This document shows positions 55,858 through 64,000 of a stretch of DNA of 64,000 nt, in pieces. A program made the position numbers and the translations under genes. Positions within the stretch are counted from its first letter, which is position 1. Every line of letters begins with the position of its first letter. The notes under the pieces were generated by a model that was given only the letters and a program-made list of their open reading frames with translations, searched no databases and had not been told where the DNA came from. The stretch is from contig AP021858.1 in the NCBI GenBank assembly GCA_017347465.1, positions 248,001 through 312,000 on the forward strand, read 5' to 3'. This DNA is from Candidatus Nitrosymbiomonas proteolyticus. GTDB taxonomy: Bacteria; Armatimonadota; Fimbriimonadia; Fimbriimonadales; Fimbriimonadaceae.

Positions 55858-57836
55858 TGCTCTACTCCTCGTTGCAGGAAGGTCTCGACCTTGGCCTGTC
55901 GCCAGGTCCGCGTCCACAAAATGAACTTCTCATACACTTGCGCCGAATTCCCCCGGAGGTTGAAAGCGGAGGGGTTCCAAAGCACCCGAACTTCGACCGA
56001 CGCCCCTTGCACGTTCCGCACCGCGTAGCCGTTCGTCCAATCGAACCCGACCGCGCTCGGGTCGACGCTCGTGATGTCCACATAGGGACCGATCGGGTCA
56101 GCCGGAGTGTCTTGAATCCGGAAGTTCTCGTCGTGCAGCGCCCGGAGGGTCCCACCCGAATCGCGGTACCAAACCTCTCCGATCGTCACGTTCTTGCCCG
56201 TGTCCATCACGGGGAAATAGACCCTGGTGACCTGCCCGCCGAGCGTCGAGTTCGAGCCGCCTACGTAATACTCGGCCACGTTCGGCCCCCCGTAGGTCTG
56301 GCGGAACGTCGCGGGCGCCTTTTGCACCTGCACCGCCCACTCCCCGGTCGCCTGGTACAGCGCCCGAACCAGCCTGCCTTCCGCGTTGACCGTCACCGGA
56401 GAGACTGCCCCCGGCAACATGAGCCGCAGTTGCAGGCCCGGAGTCGAACGGTCGTAGTCGATCAGCGAAACGAACCCGCGCGACATATCGACCGCATACG
56501 AGCACAGCGCGGGATCGAGCGCCAGATAGTCGTTCACCGTGCCTGCGGGCGGACTCGGGTCCCGAGGTTTGGCGGGGTCAAAAAGGAACACGCCACCGGT
56601 TTCCACGTCGAGAAGGACCACGTCGACGTTTTGCGGCGAGCCGTTGATGCTCGGAACCGGAACGTTGAGGCCCGGGTACCTCGTGTCGTCGGCCTGGGAG
56701 TCGCCCGCGGTCTTCAGCCCACCGAGCTTCAGCTTCACCTGGTACGGCGTGGTATTGGGAATCCTGAACTCGTCGCGAATCACGCGCCAGTCGAAAACGT
56801 CGTAATTGACTCGCGCCTTTAGGGGCTCGCGCCGGTTTCCAAACCTGACCTCATAGTCGTATCCGGCCGGGTTGAACAGCAGTACGCCCAAATTGGCGTC
56901 CAGCAGCTTGTATTCATAAGGGTCCAGGGTGAAAGCGTCGCCCACCGGCAACCGGTCGAACAGCCGCGCCACACGGATCGACCCGAACTCTGCTCCGATG
57001 TAACTCTCGCCCGCTCCCAAGACCACAAAGCTCGACAGCAGGAACGACGTGTATCCCTGCGGACCTGGCGGAACCGTGATGATCGCATCGACGATCTCGC
57101 GAGGCTGAGAGTTGCCGGAAACCGAAACCCAAGCGGTCATCTGAAGCCGGTATTCCCGCGTCTTCGAGGGGTGAGTCGGCAGGTGAATCTGGCCGAACGA
57201 CTGGCCCGCGTCCTCCACATAGTATTGCCAGTCTCTGGCGGAGGCAAACCCCGGATCGCCCCAACGACGGACCATGTCGTTGCCGTACACCTGCAACAGA
57301 ATCCGGTAGGCCGGATCGTCGTTGTACACGATCGGCGCGAACTGCAGCACCATCAGGCCGCCGAAAAAGCCCCCAACGCTGCGGGGCGACGGGACCGGGC
57401 CACCCTCGCTCACGATCCGCCGCAGCAGGTTCGCGCCCGTGACGTAAGGCCAATACCCCATCGAGTCTCCCCCTACGATCAGGCTTCCGTTCGCATTGAT
57501 GCCGTCCGCCACCGGGTAGAGGTCACCGGGCCTACGCGACGCGTCGACGGTGATGTTCACGATCGACGACCCAAGGAACGAGTAACTGGTCGGGAGGATC
57601 ATCTCGGGGAGCTGCTCGGCGCGGCCCTTCAAGGCGTCGCTCTGACTTCGAGCGAGCTCGGTCATGATCGTGTAAGCGCGGGTCGTCTGCAGAATCCCGA
57701 ACCCTTGCGGGAACGTCTGCACCACCCCGAGAATGCCGATCAACAGCACCACGATCACGACCAGCAACTCGATCAGCGAGGTACCTCGCCTTCGGAACAA
57801 GTGCATACCGGATCGGAGCGTCGCAGGCCGTTTCAT
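55854..57836 (-). CDS. Oversized prepilin-type protein, PilV-like
   Basis: About 660 aa. ATG 57836 lies 21 bp after the previous gene; a start at 57875 overlapping that gene is also open. Leader MKRPATLRSGMHLFRRRG then TSLIELLVVIVVLLIGILGVVQTFP, a PilV/GspI-like sequence (Gly at -1, Glu5, and the LLIGILGV turn). The rest is a large exported region with several beta domains. Stop overlaps the next prepilin start. Likely minor pilin of the tip. Confidence 0.85.
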   Translation of the reverse strand: MKRPATLRSGMHLFRRRGTSLIELLVVIVVLLIGILGVVQTFPQGFGILQTTRAYTIMTELARSQSDALKGRAEQLPEMILPTSYSFLGSSIVNITVDASRRPGDLYPVADGINANGSLIVGGDSMGYWPYVTGANLLRRIVSEGGPVPSPRSVGGFFGGLMVLQFAPIVYNDDPAYRILLQVYGNDMVRRWGDPGFASARDWQYYVEDAGQSFGQIHLPTHPSKTREYRLQMTAWVSVSGNSQPREIVDAIITVPPGPQGYTSFLLSSFVVLGAGESYIGAEFGSIRVARLFDRLPVGDAFTLDPYEYKLLDANLGVLLFNPAGYDYEVRFGNRREPLKARVNYDVFDWRVIRDEFRIPNTTPYQVKLKLGGLKTAGDSQADDTRYPGLNVPVPSINGSPQNVDVVLLDVETGGVFLFDPAKPRDPSPPAGTVNDYLALDPALCSYAVDMSRGFVSLIDYDRSTPGLQLRLMLPGAVSPVTVNAEGRLVRALYQATGEWAVQVQKAPATFRQTYGGPNVAEYYVGGSNSTLGGQVTRVYFPVMDTGKNVTIGEVWYRDSGGTLRALHDENFRIQDTPADPIGPYVDITSVDPSAVGFDWTNGYAVRNVQGASVEVRVLWNPSAFNLRGNSAQVYEKFILWTRTWRQAKVETFLQRGVEQ

Positions 57837-57856
57837 GAGACTTTCCACCCCTTCGG

Positions 57857-58741
57857 TCAAGGAAGCACGCGCCACGATCTTTCGTAGAGCGCGCGCGAGT
57901 CGAACGGCCGCGCCGCGCCGCCAAGGAAGAGCACGATGTCACGTCGGCCGATGACAGGTTGCCCTCCCGAATACTCCCGGAAGTAGGTGTTCCAAGTGAT
58001 TACCGTATTGTCGGGCGGGTCCTGGTAGCCGAGCTGTCTCGGGTCGTCGTTCGCGTGGCCCGTCGAAAGTCCCCAACTCGTCCAGAACCTCGCGTAGTGC
58101 ACTTCGAACCGGGCCGGGCCGCTGCCCGTCTCCGGGATCAGCGCCACATCGTAGCCGCTGATTTGGTAGAAGCAGGCGTCCAAGGACGCAGAACCGCCGT
58201 CGCAAGGGCTGACCGCGATCGGGGATTCCGCGAGAACGGTGTCGAGAGGCCCGAACGCTTGCCGCGCTCCGGCGAAGTCGTCGTTGTTGTCGATGTCGCC
58301 GTCACCATCGAGGTCCAGAATGGGAGCGGATCCGACCGGGCGAGGGTCTTGATTGGGCCAAACCGCCTTGGTGACCAAGTTCGCGTCCACGCGGTTGTAG
58401 CTGGGCCGCAAGGTGTCCAGCGAAGGGATCCTGCGTGAATAAAGGTGGCCGTTGTATTGGGTCGCCGGCACGACCTGGCCGGTCTGAGGACCCGTCATGT
58501 ACAGCGTCGCGTACCCCAAAAGCGCAGGGGGATAGGCGTCGTTGTCCGCCTTATAGAGCTGCAAAGCGGTCCGAATCTCGTTCATCCGCTGGATGTCCGA
58601 ACTCCGGTACGCGTTGTCCTTGGCGCGGGCAAACACGGGCAACAGCACCGCTGAAAGGATGGCGATGATCGCGATCACGGTGAGCAATTCGATAAGCGTG
58701 AAGCCCCCCGTGCGCGCACGGTGTTTCCCTATTCTCAACAT
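57857..58741 (-). CDS. Prepilin-type protein (H-x-DG-like pseudopilin)
   Basis: About 294 aa. The first ATG (58747) directly abuts the GAGGG; ATG 58741 with 6-nt spacing is preferred. Leader MLRIGKHRARTGG, then FTLIELLTVIAIIAILSAVLLPVFARAKDNAYRSSDIQRMNEIRTALQLY (read in parts), the standard start of armatimonad/planctomycete pseudopilins. A DLDGDGDIDNNDDF loop may bind calcium. Could be the major or a minor pilin; its length fits a minor one. Confidence 0.9.
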   Translation of the reverse strand: MLRIGKHRARTGGFTLIELLTVIAIIAILSAVLLPVFARAKDNAYRSSDIQRMNEIRTALQLYKADNDAYPPALLGYATLYMTGPQTGQVVPATQYNGHLYSRRIPSLDTLRPSYNRVDANLVTKAVWPNQDPRPVGSAPILDLDGDGDIDNNDDFAGARQAFGPLDTVLAESPIAVSPCDGGSASLDACFYQISGYDVALIPETGSGPARFEVHYARFWTSWGLSTGHANDDPRQLGYQDPPDNTVITWNTYFREYSGGQPVIGRRDIVLFLGGAARPFDSRALYERSWRVLP

Positions 58742-58785
58742 AGACATCCCTCAGACTCCCCTAACTTCCCACTTGTTCCCGTGGC

Positions 58786-59838
58786 CTAGCTCCCTCCGAA
58801 CGCCCATTGCGAATAGGCGTCGATCCATGACATTACCTGGGGTTTGAACAACAGTACCGCGATTGCCCCCGCCGCGAGGTACGGACCAAACGGAATCATC
58901 GTTCTTTCCACCTCGAACTCGTCGTCCTCCACCGACGTGAACGGGTCCTCCCCAAACACCCTCATGTAGAGTTTGGGGAAGAACAGTCCCACGATGTCAA
59001 GGCATACGGCGTACGCAAGCCCGCACCGCAGCAACGAGCCGATCGATTCAGGCTCGTCGTACTGCAATCCCTCGCCGGTAGATTCTCCAGTTTCTTGACG
59101 GGACGAAGCCTCTGGATGTTCTGACTCAGGCGAAAACCTCCACACCAGCACCTGTACCGCACCCAACACGGCCCCCAGAAACACCGCGATGCCGCAAGTC
59201 AGAAGCACCCCGATCGGCAGCAGCACCGCGCCGATCCCTCGGGCCATCTTGATGTCGCCATGTCCCATCGCGTCCTTCTGAAACGCAATCCGACCCAGAA
59301 AGCTAATCCCCCAAATGACTCCCGTTCCCACGAGCCAGCCCGCAAAGCTGCTCGGTATTCCCCAAAGAAACGCCGCCTCGTGCCCCACCGCGATGAGGTA
59401 GGCGTTGAACGCGACGCCCACGAGCCAAAGCAGCGCGTTGAGTTCGTCCGGGATGATGTAGAACTCCCAGTCGATGAACAGCATCGCAACGAGCAGCGAC
59501 GCAGTGGCCGCCGCCAGTGCCGCCCGAGCGACATCGAAGTCGGCCACCAAGAACAGGTGCCAAATGTAAGCGTACAGCCCGCCGTTGACGAGTTCGACGA
59601 GAAAGTACCGGGGCGGAATCTTTGCGCCGCAATGACGGCACTTCCCCCCCAAAAAGAGCCAACTAAGAAGGGGAATGAGGTCGGCAACGCCGAGGTCCGT
59701 CTTGCAGTTCGGGCAGAAGCTGTGAGCGGGTTTGGCGAGGGAAATGCGCCGGGGCAGGCGATAGATGACCACGTTGAGGAAGCTGCCGAAAGACGCGCCG
59801 ATCGCGAGTCCCAGCACCCAACTCCACTCAGGAAACAC
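58786..59838 (-). CDS. pilD: Prepilin peptidase/N-methyltransferase
   Basis: Inner-membrane aspartic peptidase, 350 aa. The four-Cys cytoplasmic domain is intact (CPNC ... CRHC), the leading ASFGSFLNVVIYRLP is canonical, and the catalytic aspartates are in FIDWEFYIIPDELN and MGHGDIKMARG (GxGD). The C-terminal third has an uncommon hydrophilic insertion (about residues 235-310, rich in Glu/Ser) before the last helices. Processes the prepilins encoded next to it and probably the cassette 2 pseudopilin at 19.3 kb. Confidence 0.95.
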   Translation of the reverse strand: MFPEWSWVLGLAIGASFGSFLNVVIYRLPRRISLAKPAHSFCPNCKTDLGVADLIPLLSWLFLGGKCRHCGAKIPPRYFLVELVNGGLYAYIWHLFLVADFDVARAALAAATASLLVAMLFIDWEFYIIPDELNALLWLVGVAFNAYLIAVGHEAAFLWGIPSSFAGWLVGTGVIWGISFLGRIAFQKDAMGHGDIKMARGIGAVLLPIGVLLTCGIAVFLGAVLGAVQVLVWRFSPESEHPEASSRQETGESTGEGLQYDEPESIGSLLRCGLAYAVCLDIVGLFFPKLYMRVFGEDPFTSVEDDEFEVERTMIPFGPYLAAGAIAVLLFKPQVMSWIDAYSQWAFGGS

Positions 59839-59940
59839 TCCTTCGCCTCCCTACTTGCCCCTTGCCCGTTCCCTAGGCAAGCCCTGTTTCGAGGAATCAG
59901 GCAGAGGGTTCCTCTCGGAGCCCCCTACCCAATTCCCGGT

Positions 59941-61167
59941 TTACGACGAGCCGCCCGCGGTCAACTCGGAAATGATCGACGCGAACGGAAGGAACATCGA
60001 AATGACGATGAAGCCGACGATGACGCCCATCATGACGATCATGATCGGTTCGAGCGCGGCTGTAAGCGAAGCGAGCGTGGCCTCGATCTCCGATTCATAG
60101 AAGTCGGCGATCTTCTGAAGCATGAAGTCGAGCGAACCCGATTCCTCTCCGACGCCGATCATGTGAACGACCATCGGCGGGAACAGTCGGCTCGTCTCCA
60201 GAGGCTCTCCAATTCGGTCCCCTTCGCGGATTCGCGCCCGGGCTTCCATCACGGCGTCCGACATGATCGTGTTGCCCACGACGCCCGAAGTGGTCTCCAT
60301 AGCTTGCAGAATCGGAACGCCCGAGGTCAGCAGCGTGCCAAGCGTCCGGCTGAACCGGGCGAGGCAAATCTTGTGGTGCAGCTTCCCGAAGACGGGCATC
60401 TTGAGCTTCACGCGGTCGGCGATGCGGCGCCCGAACCTCGTACTGACGAACAGCTTGTAAGCGACGATGATGCCGACGATCACCAGCAAGAACACCCACC
60501 AGTTCTTTTCGAGGTTGTGGGCCAGGTCGATCAGGAACTGAGTGGGGCCCGGAATCTTGTCCTTGGAAAGCCCCAGGTCCTCGAGGATCTTGGCGAACTG
60601 AGGGACGAACCAATACACGAGAAAGAACGTGATGCCGGTCGCCATGACGAGCACCAAGACCGGATACGTCAGGGCCGACTTGACCTTGCGACGGAGTTCG
60701 ACGTCCTTTTCCAAGAAGTGCGAAAGCCGTTGCAGCGACTCTTCCAAAACACCACCCACCTCTCCGGCGCGGATCAGGCCGATGAAGAGGTTGGAGAAGG
60801 TTCGGGGGTGGCGCTGCATCGCGCGAGAAAGGCTTTCGCCTCCCTCCACTCGCTCGCCCACGTCCATGATGATCTTTCGCAGCTTGGGGTCTTGGGTCTG
60901 CTGCGACAACACGTCGAGGCACCGGACCAGCGAAACGCCGGCGTCGACCATCGTCGAGAACTGGCGACAAAAGATCGACAGGTTGTTGAGACGGACCTTT
61001 CCGTACCGCTTGGGCTTCGTGCCCCGAGCCCGAATCATCGTGACTTCGGTGAGGGTGAAGCCCTGTTCTTCGAAACGCTTCCTCAGGACCTCTTCGCTTT
61101 CCGCTTCGGCGGTTCCCTTTTGAACTCCGCCGCTCGCATCTCGATAAGTGTAGGTATAGACGGGCAT
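59941..61167 (-). CDS. pilC: Type IV pilus inner-membrane platform protein
   Basis: 408 aa, GspF/PilC family. Two T2SSF domains with blocks FCRQFSTMVDAGVSLVRCLDVL, KSALTYPVLVLVMATGITFFLVYWFVPQF and LARFSRTLGTLLTSGVPILQAME. ATG 61167 has GAGGT upstream. Works with PilB and PilT for extension and retraction. Followed by a 100-bp gap before pilD. Confidence 0.95.
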   Translation of the reverse strand: MPVYTYTYRDASGGVQKGTAEAESEEVLRKRFEEQGFTLTEVTMIRARGTKPKRYGKVRLNNLSIFCRQFSTMVDAGVSLVRCLDVLSQQTQDPKLRKIIMDVGERVEGGESLSRAMQRHPRTFSNLFIGLIRAGEVGGVLEESLQRLSHFLEKDVELRRKVKSALTYPVLVLVMATGITFFLVYWFVPQFAKILEDLGLSKDKIPGPTQFLIDLAHNLEKNWWVFLLVIVGIIVAYKLFVSTRFGRRIADRVKLKMPVFGKLHHKICLARFSRTLGTLLTSGVPILQAMETTSGVVGNTIMSDAVMEARARIREGDRIGEPLETSRLFPPMVVHMIGVGEESGSLDFMLQKIADFYESEIEATLASLTAALEPIMIVMMGVIVGFIVISMFLPFASIISELTAGGSS

Positions 61168-61197
61168 GGTGGTTACCTCACGTGCTGGGGTCGAGAA

Positions 61198-62391
61198 TTA
61201 CCGCCCAGGGCTGGGCGATCCTCCTCCTCCGGTCTGCGGTGTCGAAATCATCTTCTTCAGTTCGTCCACGTTGACCGCGCGGGACATTGCGTGGTCGAGC
61301 GTGATCCACCCTCTTCCGTAAAGGTCTCGAAGGCACTGGTCCATCGAGATCATGCCGTATTGGTGGCTCGTTTGAATGGTGGACGGAATCTGGTGCGTTT
61401 TGTTCTCGCGAATGAGGTTCCGAATCGCAGGAGTCGCGATCATGATCTCGACCGCGGGGACGCGTCCCGGCGCGCCCGACCTAGGAAGAAGCTGTTGCGA
61501 AACCACTGCCTGAATATTGTTGGCGAGCTGAATGCGAATCTGCTCCTGCTGCCCTGGGGGGAACACGTCGATGATACGGTCGATCGATTCAGCGGCCGTG
61601 TTCGTGTGCAGGGTCGCGAACACCAGGTGGCCCGTTTCAGCGGCCGTGATCGCGAGCTGGATCGTCTCCATGTCGCGCATTTCACCCACGAGCATGACGT
61701 CCGGGTCTTCGCGAAGGGCCGCCCGAAGGGCGTTGGCGAAGCTCTTGGTGTCGTGCCCCAACTCGCGCTGATTGATCACGCTCAGCTTGTTCACGTGCAA
61801 GTATTCGATCGGGTCCTCGATCGTGATGATGTGCTCGGCGCGGTCCTCGTTGATCTTGTTGATCATCGCCGCAAGGCTCGTCGACTTACCGTGGCCAGTG
61901 GGACCCGTGACGAGGATCAGCCCGCGCGGCTTTTCGGTCAACTTCTCGAGGATCGGAGGAAGGTTCAACTCCTTGACGGTAGGGATCTTCTGCGGAATCA
62001 AGCGGAAGGCCGAGGCGACCGAGCCTCGATCCCGAAAACAGTTCACGCGGAACCGGGCGCGCTTAGGGAGGGCGTAGGAGAAGTCGAGTTCGAGCGTCGT
62101 CTCAAAACGGTGGATGTGCTCGTCCGAGAGGATGTCGTACATCATCCGCTGGGTGATCTGGGGCGTGAACCTCTGGTAGTTCAGCCTCTTGAGCTTCCCG
62201 TCCTCGCGAATCACCGGCTCGCAGTTCGCGCTGATGTGGAGGTCGGAGGCGTTCCGATCGACGACGATGTTGAGAAAATCGTCGACGTGGAGGTCCTCGA
62301 CGGACAGCGGGCCCGAGCCGCTCTGCTCCGCCTCTACCGGTTCCGGCGCCTGCGCGTCGGTCAATTGAAACATAGGTGTGTTGTCGTTCAT
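61198..62391 (-). CDS. pilT: Pilus retraction ATPase
   Basis: About 397 aa. Walker A GPTGHGKSTSL, Asp box and Walker B GEMRDMETIQLAITA, His box TLHTNTAAESIDRII, and the PilT-specific AIRNLIRE (as TPAIRNLIRENKTHQIPS). ATG 62391 is preferred because the Met-Asn-Asp start precedes the conserved region; a GTG at 62442 adjoining the pilB stop is the alternative. The N-terminal 50 residues are an acidic, low-complexity extension not typical of PilT. Confidence 0.94.
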   Translation of the reverse strand: MNDNTPMFQLTDAQAPEPVEAEQSGSGPLSVEDLHVDDFLNIVVDRNASDLHISANCEPVIREDGKLKRLNYQRFTPQITQRMMYDILSDEHIHRFETTLELDFSYALPKRARFRVNCFRDRGSVASAFRLIPQKIPTVKELNLPPILEKLTEKPRGLILVTGPTGHGKSTSLAAMINKINEDRAEHIITIEDPIEYLHVNKLSVINQRELGHDTKSFANALRAALREDPDVMLVGEMRDMETIQLAITAAETGHLVFATLHTNTAAESIDRIIDVFPPGQQEQIRIQLANNIQAVVSQQLLPRSGAPGRVPAVEIMIATPAIRNLIRENKTHQIPSTIQTSHQYGMISMDQCLRDLYGRGWITLDHAMSRAVNVDELKKMISTPQTGGGGSPSPGR

Positions 62392-62441
62392 CTTGCAGTC
62401 CGATCTCTTTCTGGGGTCGTTCCTTCTTTCTACAACGCTCA

Positions 62442-64000
62442 CTAGAATCCAGCGGTGAAGACCACCCGCATCACTTCTTGAGGGTCCGTGACGCCCGCTA
62501 GAACCTTGACGAGGCCGTCTTCGCGCAACTCCTTCATGCCGTTCGCTTTGCCGGCTTCTTTCAGGTCGGTCAAAGGAGCGCGGCGCACGATGAGTTCCCG
62601 GACCTCATCGTTCACGACCAGCAACTCGTGCAAACCGACACGGCCCCGGTAGCCGGTCATCCGGTTGTCTTCGTGAGGAACGCCGCGGTACAGGGTGACT
62701 TCTTCCTCGGGGTCGGTGAAGTTGAACCCGAACCTGCGAAGGTCGATCGCCGGAACCGCGTACGCCTCCTTGTGGCTCTGGTCGATCCGGCGGCCCAGCC
62801 TTTGGGCCAAAACGCCGATGACGGTCGCAGCGATCAGGTACGGCTCGACGCCCATATCGACCATACGAATCGTGGCCGAAGGAGCGTCGTTCGTGTGCAG
62901 GGTGGAAAGAACAAGGTGGCCCGTCAGCGACGCCTCGATGGCGATTTCGGCGGTTTCCAGGTCGCGCATTTCTCCGACCATGATGATGTCGGGGTCTTGC
63001 CTAAGGAACGACCGCAGTGCCGTAGCGAACGTCAGGCCGGCTTTGCGGTTCACCTGGACCTGGGCGATGCCGTTGAGCTGGTACTCGATCGGCTCTTCAA
63101 TCGTGATGACGTTCACGCCAACCGTGTTGAGCCGGTTCAAGACCGAGTACTGTGTGGTGGTTTTTCCCGAACCCGTAGGACCGGTCGAGAGGAACATGCC
63201 GTTCGGCTGCGAGGTGAGCTCTTCGATCTTCGCCTGGTTCTCATCCGTAAAGCCGAGCTTGCCAAGTCCGATGAGGATGCTCGACTTGTCGAGAATACGC
63301 ATGACGATCTTCTCGCCGAACGGGGTCGGGATGCTCGATACGCGAAGGTCGTACTCTTTGTTTTGGTGGCGAATCTCGATACGGCCGTCTTGGGGAATCC
63401 GGCGCTCGGCGATGTTCATGTCCGCCATGATCTTCAGGCGGCTGATGAGCGGCGCCTGCAGGCTCTTGGGAACCATCATCGCCTCCATCAAGACGCCGTC
63501 GATGCGGTACCGGACTCGCACGGATCGATGCTGCGGCTCGACGTGGATGTCGCTGGCTCTGTCGTAAATCGCTTGTTGGATCAGGGCGTTGGCGAGCTTG
63601 ATGATCGGCGCTTGCTCGGCCATCTTCTCGGCGTCCGCATCGGCCGCCTCTTCTTCGCCTTCGCGCCCTCTGGCGACTTGGGCGCTCGCGATGGCCGCCC
63701 GAATCTCGCCGTGGATGCTCGGCGTCCCTGCCGGAGAGGCCTGCTGCAAGGCGGTCTCCGCCGCCGCCGCGTCGCCGTTGCCGGCGGTTCCGGAGTAGTA
63801 CTTCTTGATCGCGTCCTCGATGGCGCCCGGAACGGCCATCACCGGATGCACCCGGCACCCCGAAGCCATCGTGATGTCGTCCTGCGCTCGTAGGTCCGAG
63901 ATGTTCGCCATCGCGACCCACAGGTTATTGCCTTCCTTGCGAACCGGGATGGCGCTGTGCAACTTGACGATGCGCTCAGGCACGACGTTGATCGCGTTCG
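62442..64000 (-). CDS. pilB: Pilus extension ATPase (5' partial)
   Basis: GspE/PilB family. The frame continues to the window edge through NAINV before the GTG at 63983, so the start lies to the right. Walker A STGPTGSGKTTTQYSVL, Walker B GEMRDLETAEIAIEA, His box STLHTNDAPSA and PYLIAATVIGVLAQRLGRR are clear. The zinc tetracysteine loop of most PilB/GspE proteins is missing: after QRLGRR comes RIDQSHKEAYAVP and later YRGVPHEDNRMTGYRGRVG, with no Cys. An Ala/Glu-rich linker (about 63.6-63.8 kb) separates the N1/N2 domains from the core. Drives pilus extension. Confidence 0.95.
   Translation of the reverse strand, partial: NAINVVPERIVKLHSAIPVRKEGNNLWVAMANISDLRAQDDITMASGCRVHPVMAVPGAIEDAIKKYYSGTAGNGDAAAAETALQQASPAGTPSIHGEIRAAIASAQVARGREGEEEAADADAEKMAEQAPIIKLANALIQQAIYDRASDIHVEPQHRSVRVRYRIDGVLMEAMMVPKSLQAPLISRLKIMADMNIAERRIPQDGRIEIRHQNKEYDLRVSSIPTPFGEKIVMRILDKSSILIGLGKLGFTDENQAKIEELTSQPNGMFLSTGPTGSGKTTTQYSVLNRLNTVGVNVITIEEPIEYQLNGIAQVQVNRKAGLTFATALRSFLRQDPDIIMVGEMRDLETAEIAIEASLTGHLVLSTLHTNDAPSATIRMVDMGVEPYLIAATVIGVLAQRLGRRIDQSHKEAYAVPAIDLRRFGFNFTDPEEEVTLYRGVPHEDNRMTGYRGRVGLHELLVVNDEVRELIVRRAPLTDLKEAGKANGMKELREDGLVKVLAGVTDPQEVMRVVFTAGF

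Noticed and set aside
59260..62445. Long open frame on plus opposite pilD, pilC and pilT
   Set aside because: Antisense to three genes with secure motifs; Arg/His/Asp-rich composition without family resemblance.

Overview
The window looks like a high-GC chromosome segment from a Gram-negative-type bacterium with an outer membrane, most likely Armatimonadota (Fimbriimonas-like). This placement is inference. It rests on the mix of planctomycete-type cytochrome/DUF1549/DUF1553 and DUF1501 proteins, PEP-CTERM surface proteins, a PilMNOPQ secretin pilus, frequent GTG/TTG starts and dense 4-bp stop/start overlaps. No rRNA gene is present to settle it.

Left part (1-8.0 kb): the end of a sugar ABC importer (permease, binding lipoprotein), a ThuA-like protein, an HD-GYP c-di-GMP phosphodiesterase, two PEP-CTERM proteins (the first apparently frameshifted at an A6 run right after its start), a Tat-exported Gfo/Idh/MocA oxidoreductase and a cysteine-synthase-like enzyme.

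Middle (8-33 kb): two cassettes of matching design lie on the minus strand at 8.56-10.69 kb and 18.3-20.5 kb. Each encodes membrane or lipid-anchored thioredoxin-fold proteins, then a pseudopilin-like protein, then a small secreted Cys-rich protein, with overlapping start and stop codons. Each has a long homopolymeric G/C tract at its head: 13 bp inside the lipoprotein reading frame in cassette 1, and 15 bp upstream of the -10 box in cassette 2. This is the most unusual element of the window and looks like a phase-variable, secreted disulfide-rich protein system. Between the cassettes lie two tRNA-Gly genes flanking a PSCyt/DUF1501 pair, and an M1 aminopeptidase. After them come a GNAT, a DUF1579-like protein, ribosomal protein S18 with an unusual Ala/Pro/Glu tail, KdsD-like isomerase, arginase, PdxT, a repeat-rich surface protein and RibD.

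Right part (28-64 kb): an almost unbroken minus-strand run. A type IV pilus locus reads pilB (cut by the window edge), pilT, pilC, pilD, three prepilins (two very large), a PilX-like protein, two giant beta-propeller proteins (1545 and 2193 aa), then from its own promoter pilM, pilN, pilO, pilP, a glycine-rich STN protein and the secretin. It runs on into aroK, aroB, a small membrane protein, a PASTA pseudokinase, rpe, another small membrane protein and ribD. The pilus genes form a complete assembly machine with its own leader peptidase, and the giant proteins are probably its tip or adhesin components.
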